Counted from the first letter of the stretch, positions 26,591 through 35,499 are shown. The stretch: DNA of 64,000 bases from CAILHX01 sp964511385 (GCA_964511385.1 CAZEFE010000012.1:1-64000); one strand, 5' to 3'. Notes: generated by a model not told the origin, from the sequence alone. Translations and numbers: made by a program.

Positions 26591-27037
26591 ATGTTAAAAG
26601 AATTCAAAGAATTTGCCATGCGCGGCAATGTGGTGGATATGGCGGTCGGTATTATCATCGGTGCGTCATTTGGCGGGATCGTGAAATCGCTGGTGGATGA
26701 CGTGATCATGCCGCCGATCGGCCTGGTGTTGGGGAATGTGGATTTCAGCAACCTGTATTTCGTGATGAAAGAGGGGATCGCCGCCGCGCCTTATGCCTCG
26801 CTGGCCGAAGCGAAGAAGGCCGGTGCGGTAACGCTGAATTACGGCTTGTTCATCAATGCGGTGGTCAGTTTTACCATTGTGGCATTTGCGGTATTTCTGC
26901 TGGTGCGCGGCATCAATCGCTTGCGCAAGCAGGAAGAGGAAGCCGCACCGGCACCTTCCACCAAGGCCTGTCCGCGCTGCTGCAGCGAGATCGCCATTCA
27001 GGCGACCCGCTGCCCGCATTGCACATCGGATCTGTAA
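26591..27037 (+). CDS. mscL: Large-conductance mechanosensitive channel MscL, zinc-ribbon C-terminus
   Basis: This 148-residue channel opens under extreme membrane tension. The N-terminal helix and TM1 read MLKEFKEFAMRGNVVDMAVG, and TM2 is GLFINAVVSFTIVAFAVFLL. Instead of the usual cytoplasmic helix bundle, the tail has CPRCCSEIAIQATRCPHC, a CXXC-CXXC pair that looks like a zinc ribbon. The start follows AGGAG with 7-base spacing. Confidence 0.95.
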   Translation: MLKEFKEFAMRGNVVDMAVGIIIGASFGGIVKSLVDDVIMPPIGLVLGNVDFSNLYFVMKEGIAAAPYASLAEAKKAGAVTLNYGLFINAVVSFTIVAFAVFLLVRGINRLRKQEEEAAPAPSTKACPRCCSEIAIQATRCPHCTSDL

Positions 27038-27041
27038 CGGC

Positions 27042-27416
27042 TCAGCAGCTGGGGGTGCACTCGGTTGACGTGGCGGCGGCTGTTTCCAGGCTGCCGAAGC
27101 TGCTGTTGCTGAAGATGATGTTGACGACTTTGTCGTCGATCAGATCCAGTTCGGTGGACTTGTAGTAGTCACCGTCGGCGTTGGTGTTCAGGTATTCGTA
27201 CAGCCAGATCAGCCCGATGATGTCACCGCTGCGGTCATCGGTGACAACAATGCTTTCGGTCGGCTCGCCAAGCCGTTCGGTGATTTGTGCCTTGCTTAAA
27301 TGCGGGATCGCGTCAACAAACCCAGCCTCGTCCAGCGGCAGGCCATCGTCAGCATGCAGTTGGGGCGACAGGCCCAGCAGCAAGGATATCGCTAAGGTCT
27401 TCAGCAGGTTTTTCAT
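27042..27416 (-). CDS. Small exported protein of unknown function
   Basis: This 124-residue protein has a clear Sec signal peptide (MKNLLKTLAISLLLGLSPQLHA, cleaved near HA-DD; read in two parts) and a short domain with LSKAQITERLGEPTES, reminiscent of the BamE/SmpA-like fold. Two cysteines near the end (CTPSC) could form a disulfide in the periplasm. It is convergent with mscL, 4 bp apart, and I do not recognise the family. Confidence 0.6.
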   Translation of the reverse strand: MKNLLKTLAISLLLGLSPQLHADDGLPLDEAGFVDAIPHLSKAQITERLGEPTESIVVTDDRSGDIIGLIWLYEYLNTNADGDYYKSTELDLIDDKVVNIIFSNSSFGSLETAAATSTECTPSC

Positions 27417-27530
27417 CGGAAACTCCTCAAGCCGTGGCGTTGTGGGGGTGTCTCAATTTGAACTGTCATTTTGAGACTTAGTTCCCGAGAAAATCAATGG
27501 ATTGTCAGAAGGTCGTGCCCCGTTATGTGC

Positions 27531-28370
27531 CTAGTCCATCCCGGCAGGGATTTCCGGGATTCTTTCCAGCAGCAATGAATGCACGCGGCGGCTGTCAGCG
27601 CGCAACACGGTAAACTTCAGGTCGTCGAAAATGATGTGTTCCCCGCGCTTGGGCAGGCGGCCGAATTTGCTGATGACCAGTCCGCCGATGGTAGAGAACT
27701 CTTCGTCGCTGAATGATGTGCCCAGCGCTTCGTTGAAATCGCTGATTTCTGTCAGTGCCTTGATGCGATAACGCCCGCTGGTGTCCTGGAAAATGTTGTC
27801 TTCATCTTCGTCGTAATCGTATTCGTCCTCGATGTCGCCGACGATCTGTTCCAGCACGTCTTCAATGGTTACCATGCCGGCCACGCCGCCGTATTCGTCC
27901 ACCACGATGGCGATATGGTTACGGTTGCTGCGAAAATCCTTCAGCAGCACGTTCAGGCGTTTGGATTCGGGGATGAATACCGCCGGGCGCAGCATGTCGC
28001 GCACGTTGAAATCTTCCCCGGCGTAATAGCGCAGCAAGTCCTTGGCCAGCAGGATGCCGATGATGTCATCCTTATTCTCGTCGATGACGGGAAAGCGGGA
28101 ATGCGCGGCTTCGATCACGAAGGGGATGAATTTTTCCGGAGGGTCGGTAATGTCGATGACATCCATCTGCGAGCGCGGGATCATGATGTCGCGCACCTGC
28201 ATCTCGGAAACCTGCATCACGCCTTCGATCATGGCGAGTGCGTCCGCATCCAGCAGGTTCTTTTCAAAAGCGGCGTGTAGGATTTCGATCAGTTCCTCGC
28301 GGTCTTCGGGTTCCCGCGAGAGCAGGCTGGAAAGACGTTCCAGCCAGGAATGTTTAGGGCCTTCAGCCAT
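27531..28370 (-). CDS. corC: CorC/YbeX-type CBS-domain protein
   Basis: From the ATG at 28370 (MAEGPKHSWLERL) the product is 279 residues. Two CBS domains contain VRDIMIPRSQMDVID and VVDEYGGVAGMVTIEDVLEQIVGDIEDE (in parts), followed by a CorC_HlyC domain. It was linked to Mg2+/Co2+ resistance in Salmonella. It is the last gene of miaB-phoH-ybeY-corC and overlaps ybeY by 8 bp. Confidence 0.92.
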   Translation of the reverse strand: MAEGPKHSWLERLSSLLSREPEDREELIEILHAAFEKNLLDADALAMIEGVMQVSEMQVRDIMIPRSQMDVIDITDPPEKFIPFVIEAAHSRFPVIDENKDDIIGILLAKDLLRYYAGEDFNVRDMLRPAVFIPESKRLNVLLKDFRSNRNHIAIVVDEYGGVAGMVTIEDVLEQIVGDIEDEYDYDEDEDNIFQDTSGRYRIKALTEISDFNEALGTSFSDEEFSTIGGLVISKFGRLPKRGEHIIFDDLKFTVLRADSRRVHSLLLERIPEIPAGMD

Positions 28371-28821
28371 GTGTGATGGCGTTCTCCAGTATGCGATAAG
28401 GGTCAGCATACCCTAATTTGGACAGGATTTGTGTTTCAAGCGCTTCCATGGTCTCGGCATCCGGCTCGCGTTCATGGTCGTAACCTTGCAGGTGCAGCAC
28501 GCCATGCACAGTGAGGTGGGCGTAATGGGCTTCCAGCGATTTATGTTGCTCCAGCGCTTCTTTTGCCACGACCGGTGCGCACAACACGATGTCGCCCATC
28601 AACGGCTCGTCATTAAGGGGAAAGGTCAGCACGTTGGTGGGGTAATCCTTGCCGCGATAGTCGCGGTTGAGTTCCTGGCCCTCAACCCCATCTACAAGCC
28701 GCAACGTGACCTCGGCATCGGTTTCCAGAGCGGCGAGCACCCACTTGCGGAACTGGTGGCGCGTGGGCGCACTTTCCGGCTTTGTTGCGAACTGCACGGC
28801 CAGGGCGAGCTTGGGTTTCAT
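28363..28821 (-). CDS. ybeY: Endoribonuclease YbeY
   Basis: This 152-residue protein has the zinc motif HGVLHLQGYDHE, the family signature, and DYPTNVLTFPL. YbeY trims the 3' end of 16S rRNA and acts in 70S quality control. It overlaps both phoH and corC by 4-8 bp, so translation is likely coupled. Confidence 0.96.
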   Translation of the reverse strand: MKPKLALAVQFATKPESAPTRHQFRKWVLAALETDAEVTLRLVDGVEGQELNRDYRGKDYPTNVLTFPLNDEPLMGDIVLCAPVVAKEALEQHKSLEAHYAHLTVHGVLHLQGYDHEREPDAETMEALETQILSKLGYADPYRILENAITHG

Positions 28822-29762
28822 TCGTCCTTACTTTCGTAACGCTCATAGGCGTTGATGATTTTCTGTACCAACGGGTGGCGCACGACATCCTCACTCTGGA
28901 AGCGGGTGAAGGCAATGCCGCGCACATCCTTGAGCACTTCCTGCGCCACCACCAACCCGCTCTTCTGGCCGCGCGCCAGGTCGATCTGGGTGACATCGCC
29001 GGTAATCACCGCCTTGGTGCCAAAGCCGATGCGAGTCAGGAACATTTTCATCTGTTCCGGCGTGGTGTTCTGCGCCTCGTCCAGGATGATGAAGCTCTGG
29101 TTCAGGGTGCGTCCGCGCATGTAAGCCAGTGGCGCCACTTCGATGGCGTTGCGCTCGAACATCTTGGCCACGGTATCAAACCCCATCAGGTCGTACAACG
29201 CGTCGTACAGCGGGCGCAGGTAAGGGTCGACTTTCTGCGACAGGTCGCCGGGCAGGAAGCCCAGCCGTTCGCCGGCTTCAACCGCGGGGCGCACCAGTAC
29301 GATGCGCTTGACCCGGTCCCGCGTCAGGGCATCCACCGCGCTGGCGACTGCCAGATAGGTTTTGCCGGTACCCGCCGGGCCGATGCCGAAGGTGATGTCG
29401 AACTCCTGTATCTGCTGCAGATATTCCACCTGGCGCGGCGTGCGGCCATGCAGGTCGCGGCGGCGTGTCATCAGCACCGGCATGGCCGTGCTGGTCACAT
29501 CCTCGGGCGACAGCTTGCCGATCTCGACCAGCCCCAACTGGATTTCTTCCAGTTCTATCGGGTTTTTGGCGCGGGCATAGAAATCCTGCAGCAACTGTGC
29601 CGCAAGTTCCGTCTGGTGTTTTTCTCCGGAAAGCCGGAAAGTCGCGCCGCGTCGGGCAATAACCACATCCAGCGCGGCTTCGATCTGCTTGATGTTTTCA
29701 TCCAGTACGCCGCACAGGTTGGCAAGCCGCGTGTTGTCTTCGGGGGTGAGTGAGAGTTCCAA
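28818..29762 (-). CDS. ybeZ: PhoH-family ATPase (YbeZ)
   Basis: This 314-residue ATPase has an N-terminal KH-like part and the PhoH domain with Walker A GPAGTGKTYLAV and Walker B FIILDEAQNTTPEQMKMFL. YbeZ acts together with YbeY in RNA handling. It lies 8 bp after miaB in the same operon. Confidence 0.95.
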   Translation of the reverse strand: MELSLTPEDNTRLANLCGVLDENIKQIEAALDVVIARRGATFRLSGEKHQTELAAQLLQDFYARAKNPIELEEIQLGLVEIGKLSPEDVTSTAMPVLMTRRRDLHGRTPRQVEYLQQIQEFDITFGIGPAGTGKTYLAVASAVDALTRDRVKRIVLVRPAVEAGERLGFLPGDLSQKVDPYLRPLYDALYDLMGFDTVAKMFERNAIEVAPLAYMRGRTLNQSFIILDEAQNTTPEQMKMFLTRIGFGTKAVITGDVTQIDLARGQKSGLVVAQEVLKDVRGIAFTRFQSEDVVRHPLVQKIINAYERYESKDE

Positions 29763-29770
29763 CTTAGTCC

Positions 29771-31099
29771 TTATACCAGGTCGCCACGCAGGCTGTGCGC
29801 CAGCGCTTCGGTGATGTTAACCAGCGCAAACTGGTTGATCAGGCTGGCGTCACCGTCAAAATTGACAATACGGTTGTTGTCGGTGCGGCCGGCCAGTTGT
29901 TTGGGGTCTTTTCTGGAAAAGCCTTCCACCAGTACGCGCTGGTGGGTGCCGACCATTTTCTGGCTATTTTCGAAACCCTGCTTTTCGATCAGTGCCTGCA
30001 ATTGTTCGAGGCGTGCCTGTTTCACTTCCTGCGGCGTGTCGTCCGGCAGGTAAGAGGCGCCGGTGCCGGGGCGCGGGCTGTAGATGAAGCTGAAGCTGTA
30101 ATCAAAGCCCACATCTTCGATCAGTTTGATGGTGGCGGCAAAGTCGGCATCCGTTTCGCCCGGGAAACCAATAATGAAATCGGATGACAGGTGCAGGTCA
30201 GGCCGTACCGCGCGTAGCTTGCGGATCAGCGACTTGTATTGCAGTGCGGTGTAGTTGCGCTTCATTGCCATCAGAATGCGGTCGGAGCCGGCCTGCACCG
30301 GCAAATGCAGGTGCGACACCAGCTTGGGCAGCTTGGCAAAAGCCTCGATCAGCGCCGGCGTCATTTCATTGGGGTGTGAGGTGGTGTAGCGCAGGCGCTC
30401 GATGCCGGGGATTTCGTGCAGGTATTCCAGCAGCAAGGCAAGGTCGGCTGTTTCTCCAGAACTCATGCTGCCCCGGTAGCTATTGACGTTTTGCCCCAGC
30501 AGCGTGATTTCCTTGACACCCTGCTGCGCCAGTTGCGCGGCTTCCAGCAGCACGTCGTCGAACGGGCGCGAAACCTCCTCGCCGCGGGTGTAGGGCACGA
30601 CGCAGAACGTACAGTACTTGCTGCAGCCTTCCATGATGGATAGGAAGGCTGCGGCGCCTTCCACCCGGGGCGGCGGCAACCGGTCGAATTTCTCGATTTC
30701 GGGGAAGCTGATGTCCACTTGCGCGCGGCCGGTACGCCGTTTTTCCGCGATCATTTCCGGCAGGCGATGCAGGGTTTGCGGGCCAAACACGATGTCCACC
30801 AGCGGTTCGCGCGAAATGATGGCCTTGCCTTCCTGACTGGCGACACAGCCGCCGACGGCGACCACCAGGTGCGGGTTGGCTTCTTTCAGGTCGCGCAGGC
30901 GGCCGAGTTGGTGGAATACCTTTTCCTGAGGCTTTTCACGGACGGAACAGGTGTTGACCAGGATCACATCCGCTTCTTCCGGGTTGTCGGTTTGCGTCAT
31001 GCCTTCGGCGGCATTCATCAGATCGGCCATGCGTGACGAGTCGTACTCGTTCATCTGGCAGCCGAAGGTTTTGATAAAGACTTTCTTGGGGGTTTGCAT
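29771..31099 (-). CDS. miaB: tRNA-2-methylthio-N6-isopentenyladenosine synthase MiaB
   Basis: From the ATG at 31099 the product is 442 residues, starting MQTPKKVFIKTFGCQMNEYD. The UPF0004 domain holds the auxiliary Fe-S cluster cysteines (GCQMN, NTCSVREK, GGCVASQ). The radical SAM motif is CSKYCTFC, and a TRAM domain follows. It methylthiolates A37 of certain tRNAs. A longer frame upstream crosses the gene's likely promoter. Confidence 0.97.
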   Translation of the reverse strand: MQTPKKVFIKTFGCQMNEYDSSRMADLMNAAEGMTQTDNPEEADVILVNTCSVREKPQEKVFHQLGRLRDLKEANPHLVVAVGGCVASQEGKAIISREPLVDIVFGPQTLHRLPEMIAEKRRTGRAQVDISFPEIEKFDRLPPPRVEGAAAFLSIMEGCSKYCTFCVVPYTRGEEVSRPFDDVLLEAAQLAQQGVKEITLLGQNVNSYRGSMSSGETADLALLLEYLHEIPGIERLRYTTSHPNEMTPALIEAFAKLPKLVSHLHLPVQAGSDRILMAMKRNYTALQYKSLIRKLRAVRPDLHLSSDFIIGFPGETDADFAATIKLIEDVGFDYSFSFIYSPRPGTGASYLPDDTPQEVKQARLEQLQALIEKQGFENSQKMVGTHQRVLVEGFSRKDPKQLAGRTDNNRIVNFDGDASLINQFALVNITEALAHSLRGDLV

Positions 31100-31186
31100 G
31101 AGGCGAAGTCGCTGAAATTTTGTGCAATTATACCGGTTTGCCATAGCACTGACCAAGCGATAGCACTAATAAGCGTGCGGATTGGG

Positions 31187-31192
31187 TATAAT
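31187..31192 (+). promoter_or_regulatory. Probable -10 box of the tRNA-Arg gene
   Basis: A perfect TATAAT lies 21 bp before the mature tRNA 5' end, which fits a tRNA promoter. No good -35 box is seen at the right distance, so this is only a partial match. Confidence 0.45.
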
Positions 31193-31213
31193 CGCGAGTT
31201 AGACGCTTGCTAC

Positions 31214-31290
31214 GCGCCCGTAGCTCAGCTGGATAGAGTACTGCCCTCCGAAGGCAGGGGTCGGACGTTCGAATCGTCTCGGGCGCGCCA
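31214..31290 (+). tRNA. tRNA-Arg(CCG)
   Basis: The 77-base sequence folds as a full tRNA: acceptor GCGCCCG with CGGGCGC, a D arm with AGCTCAGCTGGATAGAG, an anticodon stem CTGCC/GGCAG around CTCCGAA, the T loop TTCGAAT, discriminator G and encoded CCA. The anticodon CCG reads CGG (Arg). Its 3' part is repeated at 51821, so it is the insertion site of the integrative element and was rebuilt or preserved by it. Confidence 0.96.
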
Positions 31291-31292
31291 TT
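31242..31292 (+). repeat. Left attachment site (attL), 51-bp direct repeat
   Basis: From TGCCCTCCGAAG in the anticodon arm to two bases past CCA, this stretch is identical to 51821-51871. It spans the 3' part of tRNA-Arg(CCG), a common target of tyrosine integrases. The tRNA gene stays intact at this end. Confidence 0.96.
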
Positions 31293-31744
31293 TAATTTTA
31301 TATATAATCAATAAGTAAGCTAAATAAAGCTAAATAAAGCTAGATTATGCAAAATGTTATTTTAGCCTTGTTTTGCCGTTTCATTGGCACCGTTTTGGCA
31401 CCGATTGCTGAATCAGGCACAATTAAGTGTTGCCTTAAAGTTGCGTTTATTTAATAATGGTGGCGTGTGGTTAAATGGGAGACCAAGGCCGCACACAGAG
31501 CAATGGAAGCGTCTTGCATCACTAAAGAACATGCGCAGCCATCATTGATGGCTCGCGGCCTACAAAGTCTTACAGAGTATTAATGAAGCGACTTCTAATG
31601 GCGAGGTGCAAGGGGATGAGCAAACATCGTTAAAAAGACACGCTAGACTGCGCAATACCAGCCTCCCTCTATCGGTCAAGTGACCACTTAGAACACTGCC
31701 CGCGGGCTTCACCGCTGAGGCTATCCAGCAATGGAGGCTTTAGC
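31293..31744. other. Non-coding left end of the element
   Basis: No credible gene is seen. The stretch holds a short tandem repeat TAAATAAAGC (31319-31340), the arm-type site at 31386, a 17-bp palindrome AGCCATCA-T-TGATGGCT (31547-31563), and GCCCGCGGGC (31698-31707). A GGAGG before the next gene is at about 31732. It probably carries integrase/excisionase binding sites and the promoter for the 31745 operon. Confidence 0.5.
31386..31403 (+). promoter_or_regulatory. Candidate integrase arm-binding site, left
   Basis: Two GGCACCG heptamers, 4 bp apart (GGCACCG-TTTT-GGCACCG), lie 94 bp inside attL. The same arrangement, GGCACCG-TTTT-GGTTCCG, in the same orientation, occurs at 51732-51749, 72 bp inside attR. 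Paired sites near both ends fit arm-type binding of the integrase or excisionase. Confidence 0.55.
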
Positions 31745-32080
31745 ATGTCTGTACAAACTGCAAAACATCTAGTTGAACTGCAAGCGCAGCAAATCCTACT
31801 TAATCTCCACCCGAATACAAGTTTAACGATTGAGCTTGTATCGCCGCTAATCCACAAATCCGTATTTACAATCCGCTCTGATATAACTCGCAGACCACAT
31901 CTTCTTCCAAAATTCACTCGAACTGCTAGCGGCGGCATTCTTTTTCAACTTAAAGACGTGCTGAGTTACATCAAAGGTGAATCTTCAAATTCAGATATTT
32001 CATCAAGCCAGCCAATACAAACAATTAAGCGCAAACGTGGGCGTCCTTCCCATGCAAGCAGGGAAGGCGGTGCGAAATGA
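31745..32080 (+). CDS. Small DNA-binding protein (AlpA/excisionase-like)
   Basis: This 111-residue protein has a predicted helix-turn-helix (VSPLIHKSVFTIRSDITRRP) and a C-terminal basic segment with KRKRGRPS, an AT-hook-like pattern. Its location nearest attL suggests an excisionase or regulator, but this is inferred. The start follows GGAGG, and its stop overlaps the next gene's ATG (ATGA). Confidence 0.55.
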   Translation: MSVQTAKHLVELQAQQILLNLHPNTSLTIELVSPLIHKSVFTIRSDITRRPHLLPKFTRTASGGILFQLKDVLSYIKGESSNSDISSSQPIQTIKRKRGRPSHASREGGAK

Positions 32081-32970
32081 CAGATTTTGCGAGCATCGTA
32101 GAACACTTCGATGGGCCAATCCTAGCCATACCCTTTCGATTGATTCACATCATCGGGGACATTAAAGTTGCCGCGTTCTTGAAGCAAGCGGCTTATCTCA
32201 GCGCGATTTCTAGGAAGAAGGAAGGTTGGTTTGACCTTCAGCAAGTGGGTGACGGATCAGATGTGGCAACTAATATCTTTGGGCGTCTTGGTAGCTGGCA
32301 ATATTGTTTAGGACTTTCACGCGATGAGCAAGCAGCAATTCGTAAGAAGTTGGTGACGCTTGGTCTTCTCGAAGAAGAGCGAAAGGGAGTTCCGGCTAGG
32401 CTACATTTTAGAGTCGACTTAAAAAAATACATAGAGCTAATTACCTCTAATCCAGATTCAGGAAATTCCCAAATCTTGAATGGGGAAAAGTCCGAATCTA
32501 GATTCTGTGAAACTCCTAGTCTTGTCGTTGGAAATGCCGCAATCTATTCCATAGACAGACCTAATATAAATAATCCACCACCACCTGCTAGCTTAGCAGT
32601 TGAGGTGGTGGTGGATTTTCCACCTAATATAAACTCAGATTTATACGCTCCCATTAAAGAGATGTTAGGAAAGGTATCTGGTCACGATCAGCAGGCCATA
32701 CTGGACGATTTATCAGGATGGATTAGCACTCAAACGGCTGTAGGAAAGGTGGTAAGAAACCCTGTCGCCGTGTTAACTAAGATTATCAATCGTTACATAT
32801 CTGGTGGGAACTGGGGAGAGTCATCCCACATCGGCCGACAAATGCGCTCTATTAAGCCACAACCTGTTTTAGTGGCAAGTAGACCTGAAATTGATCCTGA
32901 TGCATGTGCTGTAGGTAGGCGGATGCTCAACGAAGTAAAACGGAAACGTATTGGTGAGTCAGAGCACTAG
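32077..32970 (+). CDS. Winged-helix replication-initiation-like protein
   Basis: This 297-residue protein has a probable winged-helix domain in its first 125 residues (FLKQAAYLSAISRKKEGWFD and EEQAAIRKKLVTLGLLEEER-like, then the wing VPARLHFRVDL). This resembles small DnaD- or phage-type replication proteins. The middle is low in conservation with PPPPASLAVEVVVDFPP. It may start replication of the excised element; no catalytic motif is present. It is translationally coupled to the gene upstream. Confidence 0.5.
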   Translation: MTDFASIVEHFDGPILAIPFRLIHIIGDIKVAAFLKQAAYLSAISRKKEGWFDLQQVGDGSDVATNIFGRLGSWQYCLGLSRDEQAAIRKKLVTLGLLEEERKGVPARLHFRVDLKKYIELITSNPDSGNSQILNGEKSESRFCETPSLVVGNAAIYSIDRPNINNPPPPASLAVEVVVDFPPNINSDLYAPIKEMLGKVSGHDQQAILDDLSGWISTQTAVGKVVRNPVAVLTKIINRYISGGNWGESSHIGRQMRSIKPQPVLVASRPEIDPDACAVGRRMLNEVKRKRIGESEH

Positions 32971-33039
32971 TAGCGGGATCATTTTGAGTGCAGAATCTCA
33001 ACGCTAGAAATTTTGATACCGCACTCAGAGAGGATTGTC

Positions 33040-34056
33040 ATGCCAAACAATATTGTGAATTTGGTTGTCCATAAACTTATCAAAGATCAGCATGGGGCGG
33101 CATCTATTGAGTTGGCAGAGGCACCTATCAACATTACTCCGTCAGCGCAAAGGTTGATTGACCACTTACATAAACTCTATGCCGAACGTCCAGGTAAGGG
33201 ATATGGGAAATTTGAAGTGGACGAGAACAATTTTCCGATGCCGCGTTTTGTCCGTGAATGTTTCGTGGATCATGCTACCAATTATTACGAGCTTTCAAGG
33301 GTCATGATGCAACACTTGCAGGCTCGTGCAGGGCAGGAGCAATTAGCCACCGGTGGATATGTTCTCATTGCTCATGTGAATAATGGAGCAAATGATTTTC
33401 TGCTTGTAGCTATTGTTACCGAAGTAGTGGGTACCGCTATCACCGAAGGGCTGGAGATCGTTGATAGTGTTCACTTGGATATGAGTAATTTGCGCGTCGC
33501 TGGTCGAATTGACCTAACTGCTTGGCAGGGCGGGGCTGAGAGATACGTTAGCTTCCTGAAGGGGCGAGGCGAGGTAGCTAATTACTTCAAGAAGTTTCTT
33601 GGATGTAATGATGTGTTGGTCGCCTTGCAAGAAACTCAAAAACTTGTAGATGCTCTTGAATCTTTTGCGACAAAGCAAAATTTAGAACCAGTGGTGCGTG
33701 ATCAACTCTTTGAACAGGCATTCACTTACCTTGATGGACTTGGACGGAATGGCGATCCAGTGAGTCTCGATGCCTTTGCTAATCGATTGTGGCCAGACTC
33801 ACCAGATGATTTGAGAGCAGCTTTGGCAGTTGAAGATATTCAACTTTCGGATGGGTTTGTTCCTGACCGGCGTGCGATCAAAGGGCTTGTGAAATTTAAA
33901 GGGGCATCCATACACTGGAAGTTGGAGTTTGATCGGCGCGGATTGAGGAACGGTGATATTCGTTATGATCAGGATAATAACAAGCTTGTCTTATCAAATA
34001 TCCCGGATGCTTTGCGCCGAGAGTTGCTTGAAGAGTTGAATGATGAGCCAGGCTAA
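33040..34056 (+). CDS. Nucleoid-associated protein, YejK/NdpA family
   Basis: From the ATG at 33040, preceded by GAGAGGA, the product is 338 residues. Family features of E. coli YejK are seen: HLHKLYAERPGKGYGKFE near residue 50, GGYVLIAHVNNGANDFLLVA, DLTAWQGGAERYVSFLKGR, and the C-terminal PDRRAIKGLVKF. YejK binds DNA and modulates topoisomerase IV. A short TGAGTGC inverted repeat lies upstream (32985-33027). It overlaps the next gene by 17 bp, so the two form a unit. Confidence 0.88.
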   Translation: MPNNIVNLVVHKLIKDQHGAASIELAEAPINITPSAQRLIDHLHKLYAERPGKGYGKFEVDENNFPMPRFVRECFVDHATNYYELSRVMMQHLQARAGQEQLATGGYVLIAHVNNGANDFLLVAIVTEVVGTAITEGLEIVDSVHLDMSNLRVAGRIDLTAWQGGAERYVSFLKGRGEVANYFKKFLGCNDVLVALQETQKLVDALESFATKQNLEPVVRDQLFEQAFTYLDGLGRNGDPVSLDAFANRLWPDSPDDLRAALAVEDIQLSDGFVPDRRAIKGLVKFKGASIHWKLEFDRRGLRNGDIRYDQDNNKLVLSNIPDALRRELLEELNDEPG

Positions 34057-35239
34057 GTTTGACCAATTGGTTGCTCTTTATCGAGCAATCAACTTCAAGG
34101 AGAACACTCGCCAAGGGACGCTTACTGTCGCCGATGAGGGGCAGCGTGACCTCATCACTGCCATGCTCGCTGACAATGATGAGTATGGCTTAAGAATACT
34201 TCATGGTAATGCTGACGTCCTTCAAGTGGGAGGGGATGTCGAGCTGGAAGTCAACGATCCAAAAATCTCCATCGGAATTGTTGCTACAGACCTAAATGAT
34301 TTATTGGTTGCCCCAAAAGCGCGGATACGTGAGCCGGCTAGGTACTATATTCTTGGTGAAAAATTTTGCAAATCTGACCAAAACGTTCCAGAGTCCATTC
34401 AGCGGTATCGGAATCTCATCAAGCTAATTGCATTACTCAAGCAGGCTGCAGCCTATTTGGATGAAGATTCTGGCGAGTTGGTTTTTATTCATGATGGAAA
34501 GTACGAGTTACCCATTCAATATGCCTACTCAAATGTTTCAGGGATGGATTTGGGGTGCATATCTCGATTACTTGAATCCTTCGAGAACGATATTCACAAG
34601 GATCAGAAGCTCGCTATTTTGGCAAAGTCAGTGCAGTCCATATGTAATTCCGCCAAGCCAAGGGAGCGTTTTGGTTTGCTTCTGGAACAATTACCGGAAC
34701 TGCTGAAAAGTTTTTCTGAAGGGTATCGGTTATTTGTTGCTGATTTTTCCTACGACAAAATCGTCAACCAGCTTGAAGTGGCTAAGTTGGAAGAAATTGG
34801 GAAAATTCATAAGACTTTCGCGGACATCCAGAATCAAATTCTTGGCATTCCTGTTGCTACCATTGTTGTAGCTACTCAAATGAAAGCGGCAAGTTCTGTT
34901 GGCTATGAATTCTGGGTAAACACTGCGGTTCTTGTTGGGTGCTGGGTTTTTGCTATCTTGAGTATCTTCGTTTTAAGGAATCAATTTCACACTCTTACGG
35001 CAATTGGAAATGAAATAGCTCGCAAGAAACAACAGATGCTAAATGACTATAAGTCTGTTGAGGATTTAATTACTAAAAGCTTTCCTTTTCTTGAAGCTAG
35101 GCTGAATGCTCAGCGGTTGGCATTTTGTGCCGTAGGTGTAATTCTCTTGGTTGGGCTTGTGCTTTCTCACGTCGTATATTTTGTTTTGACTGATCCGGCA
35201 CGGCACTGGTTTGAGGATGTGTTTTCTGTTTTATGTTGA
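34040..35239 (+). CDS. Two-TM membrane protein coupled to the NdpA gene
   Basis: This 399-residue protein is not one I recognise. Residues 1-270 are soluble and mixed alpha/beta. Then come LGIPVATIVVATQMKAAS, a strong helix (TAVLVGCWVFAILSIFVL), a charged helical linker, and a second strong helix (FCAVGVILLVGLVLSHVVYFVL). The layout is a cytoplasmic sensor domain with a C-terminal membrane hairpin. The 17-bp overlap with the NdpA gene implies joint function. Starts at 34040 or 34043 are both possible. Confidence 0.75.
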   Translation: MMSQAKFDQLVALYRAINFKENTRQGTLTVADEGQRDLITAMLADNDEYGLRILHGNADVLQVGGDVELEVNDPKISIGIVATDLNDLLVAPKARIREPARYYILGEKFCKSDQNVPESIQRYRNLIKLIALLKQAAAYLDEDSGELVFIHDGKYELPIQYAYSNVSGMDLGCISRLLESFENDIHKDQKLAILAKSVQSICNSAKPRERFGLLLEQLPELLKSFSEGYRLFVADFSYDKIVNQLEVAKLEEIGKIHKTFADIQNQILGIPVATIVVATQMKAASSVGYEFWVNTAVLVGCWVFAILSIFVLRNQFHTLTAIGNEIARKKQQMLNDYKSVEDLITKSFPFLEARLNAQRLAFCAVGVILLVGLVLSHVVYFVLTDPARHWFEDVFSVLC

Positions 35240-35434
35240 CTACTCAGGTAAAGACTCCACTAACTCGCGCAAGATGTCTGAAATACTCCGTCCTTGCTTA
35301 GCGGCATGGATTTTAAGCTTGATAGCTTGCTCTTCATCCAAATCAAAGTTGATCCGCTTTAAAATTTTTTTATCAGCAATAACGGCTTTTTGAACGCTTG
35401 GCCTACCAGCTTTAAGTCCTAATTTTGTATTCAT
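35240..35434 (-). CDS. Ribbon-helix-helix partition partner
   Basis: This 64-residue basic protein ends with KRINFDLDEEQAIKLKIHAA and GRSISDILRELV, a ribbon-helix-helix fold as in CopG and ParG. It lies just downstream of parA, which suggests a ParG-like centromere-binding role. The TTACTCA palindrome at 35480 lies directly upstream of it. Confidence 0.72.
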   Translation of the reverse strand: MNTKLGLKAGRPSVQKAVIADKKILKRINFDLDEEQAIKLKIHAAKQGRSISDILRELVESLPE

Positions 35435-35479
35435 GCTGTTCCCCTGATTATTTATGAGTGTTTCAGCGTTTAAATGTAC

Positions 35480-35499
35480 AATTACTCAATTGAGTAATT
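35480..35499. promoter_or_regulatory. Palindromic operator upstream of the RHH gene
   Basis: The 20-bp perfect palindrome AATTACTCAATTGAGTAATT overlaps the 3' end of parA. Its half-site TTACTCA recurs upstream of parA (36150-36164 as a split palindrome, and 36201-36207). These are likely binding sites for the RHH protein and may also be the parS-like centromere. Confidence 0.65.
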
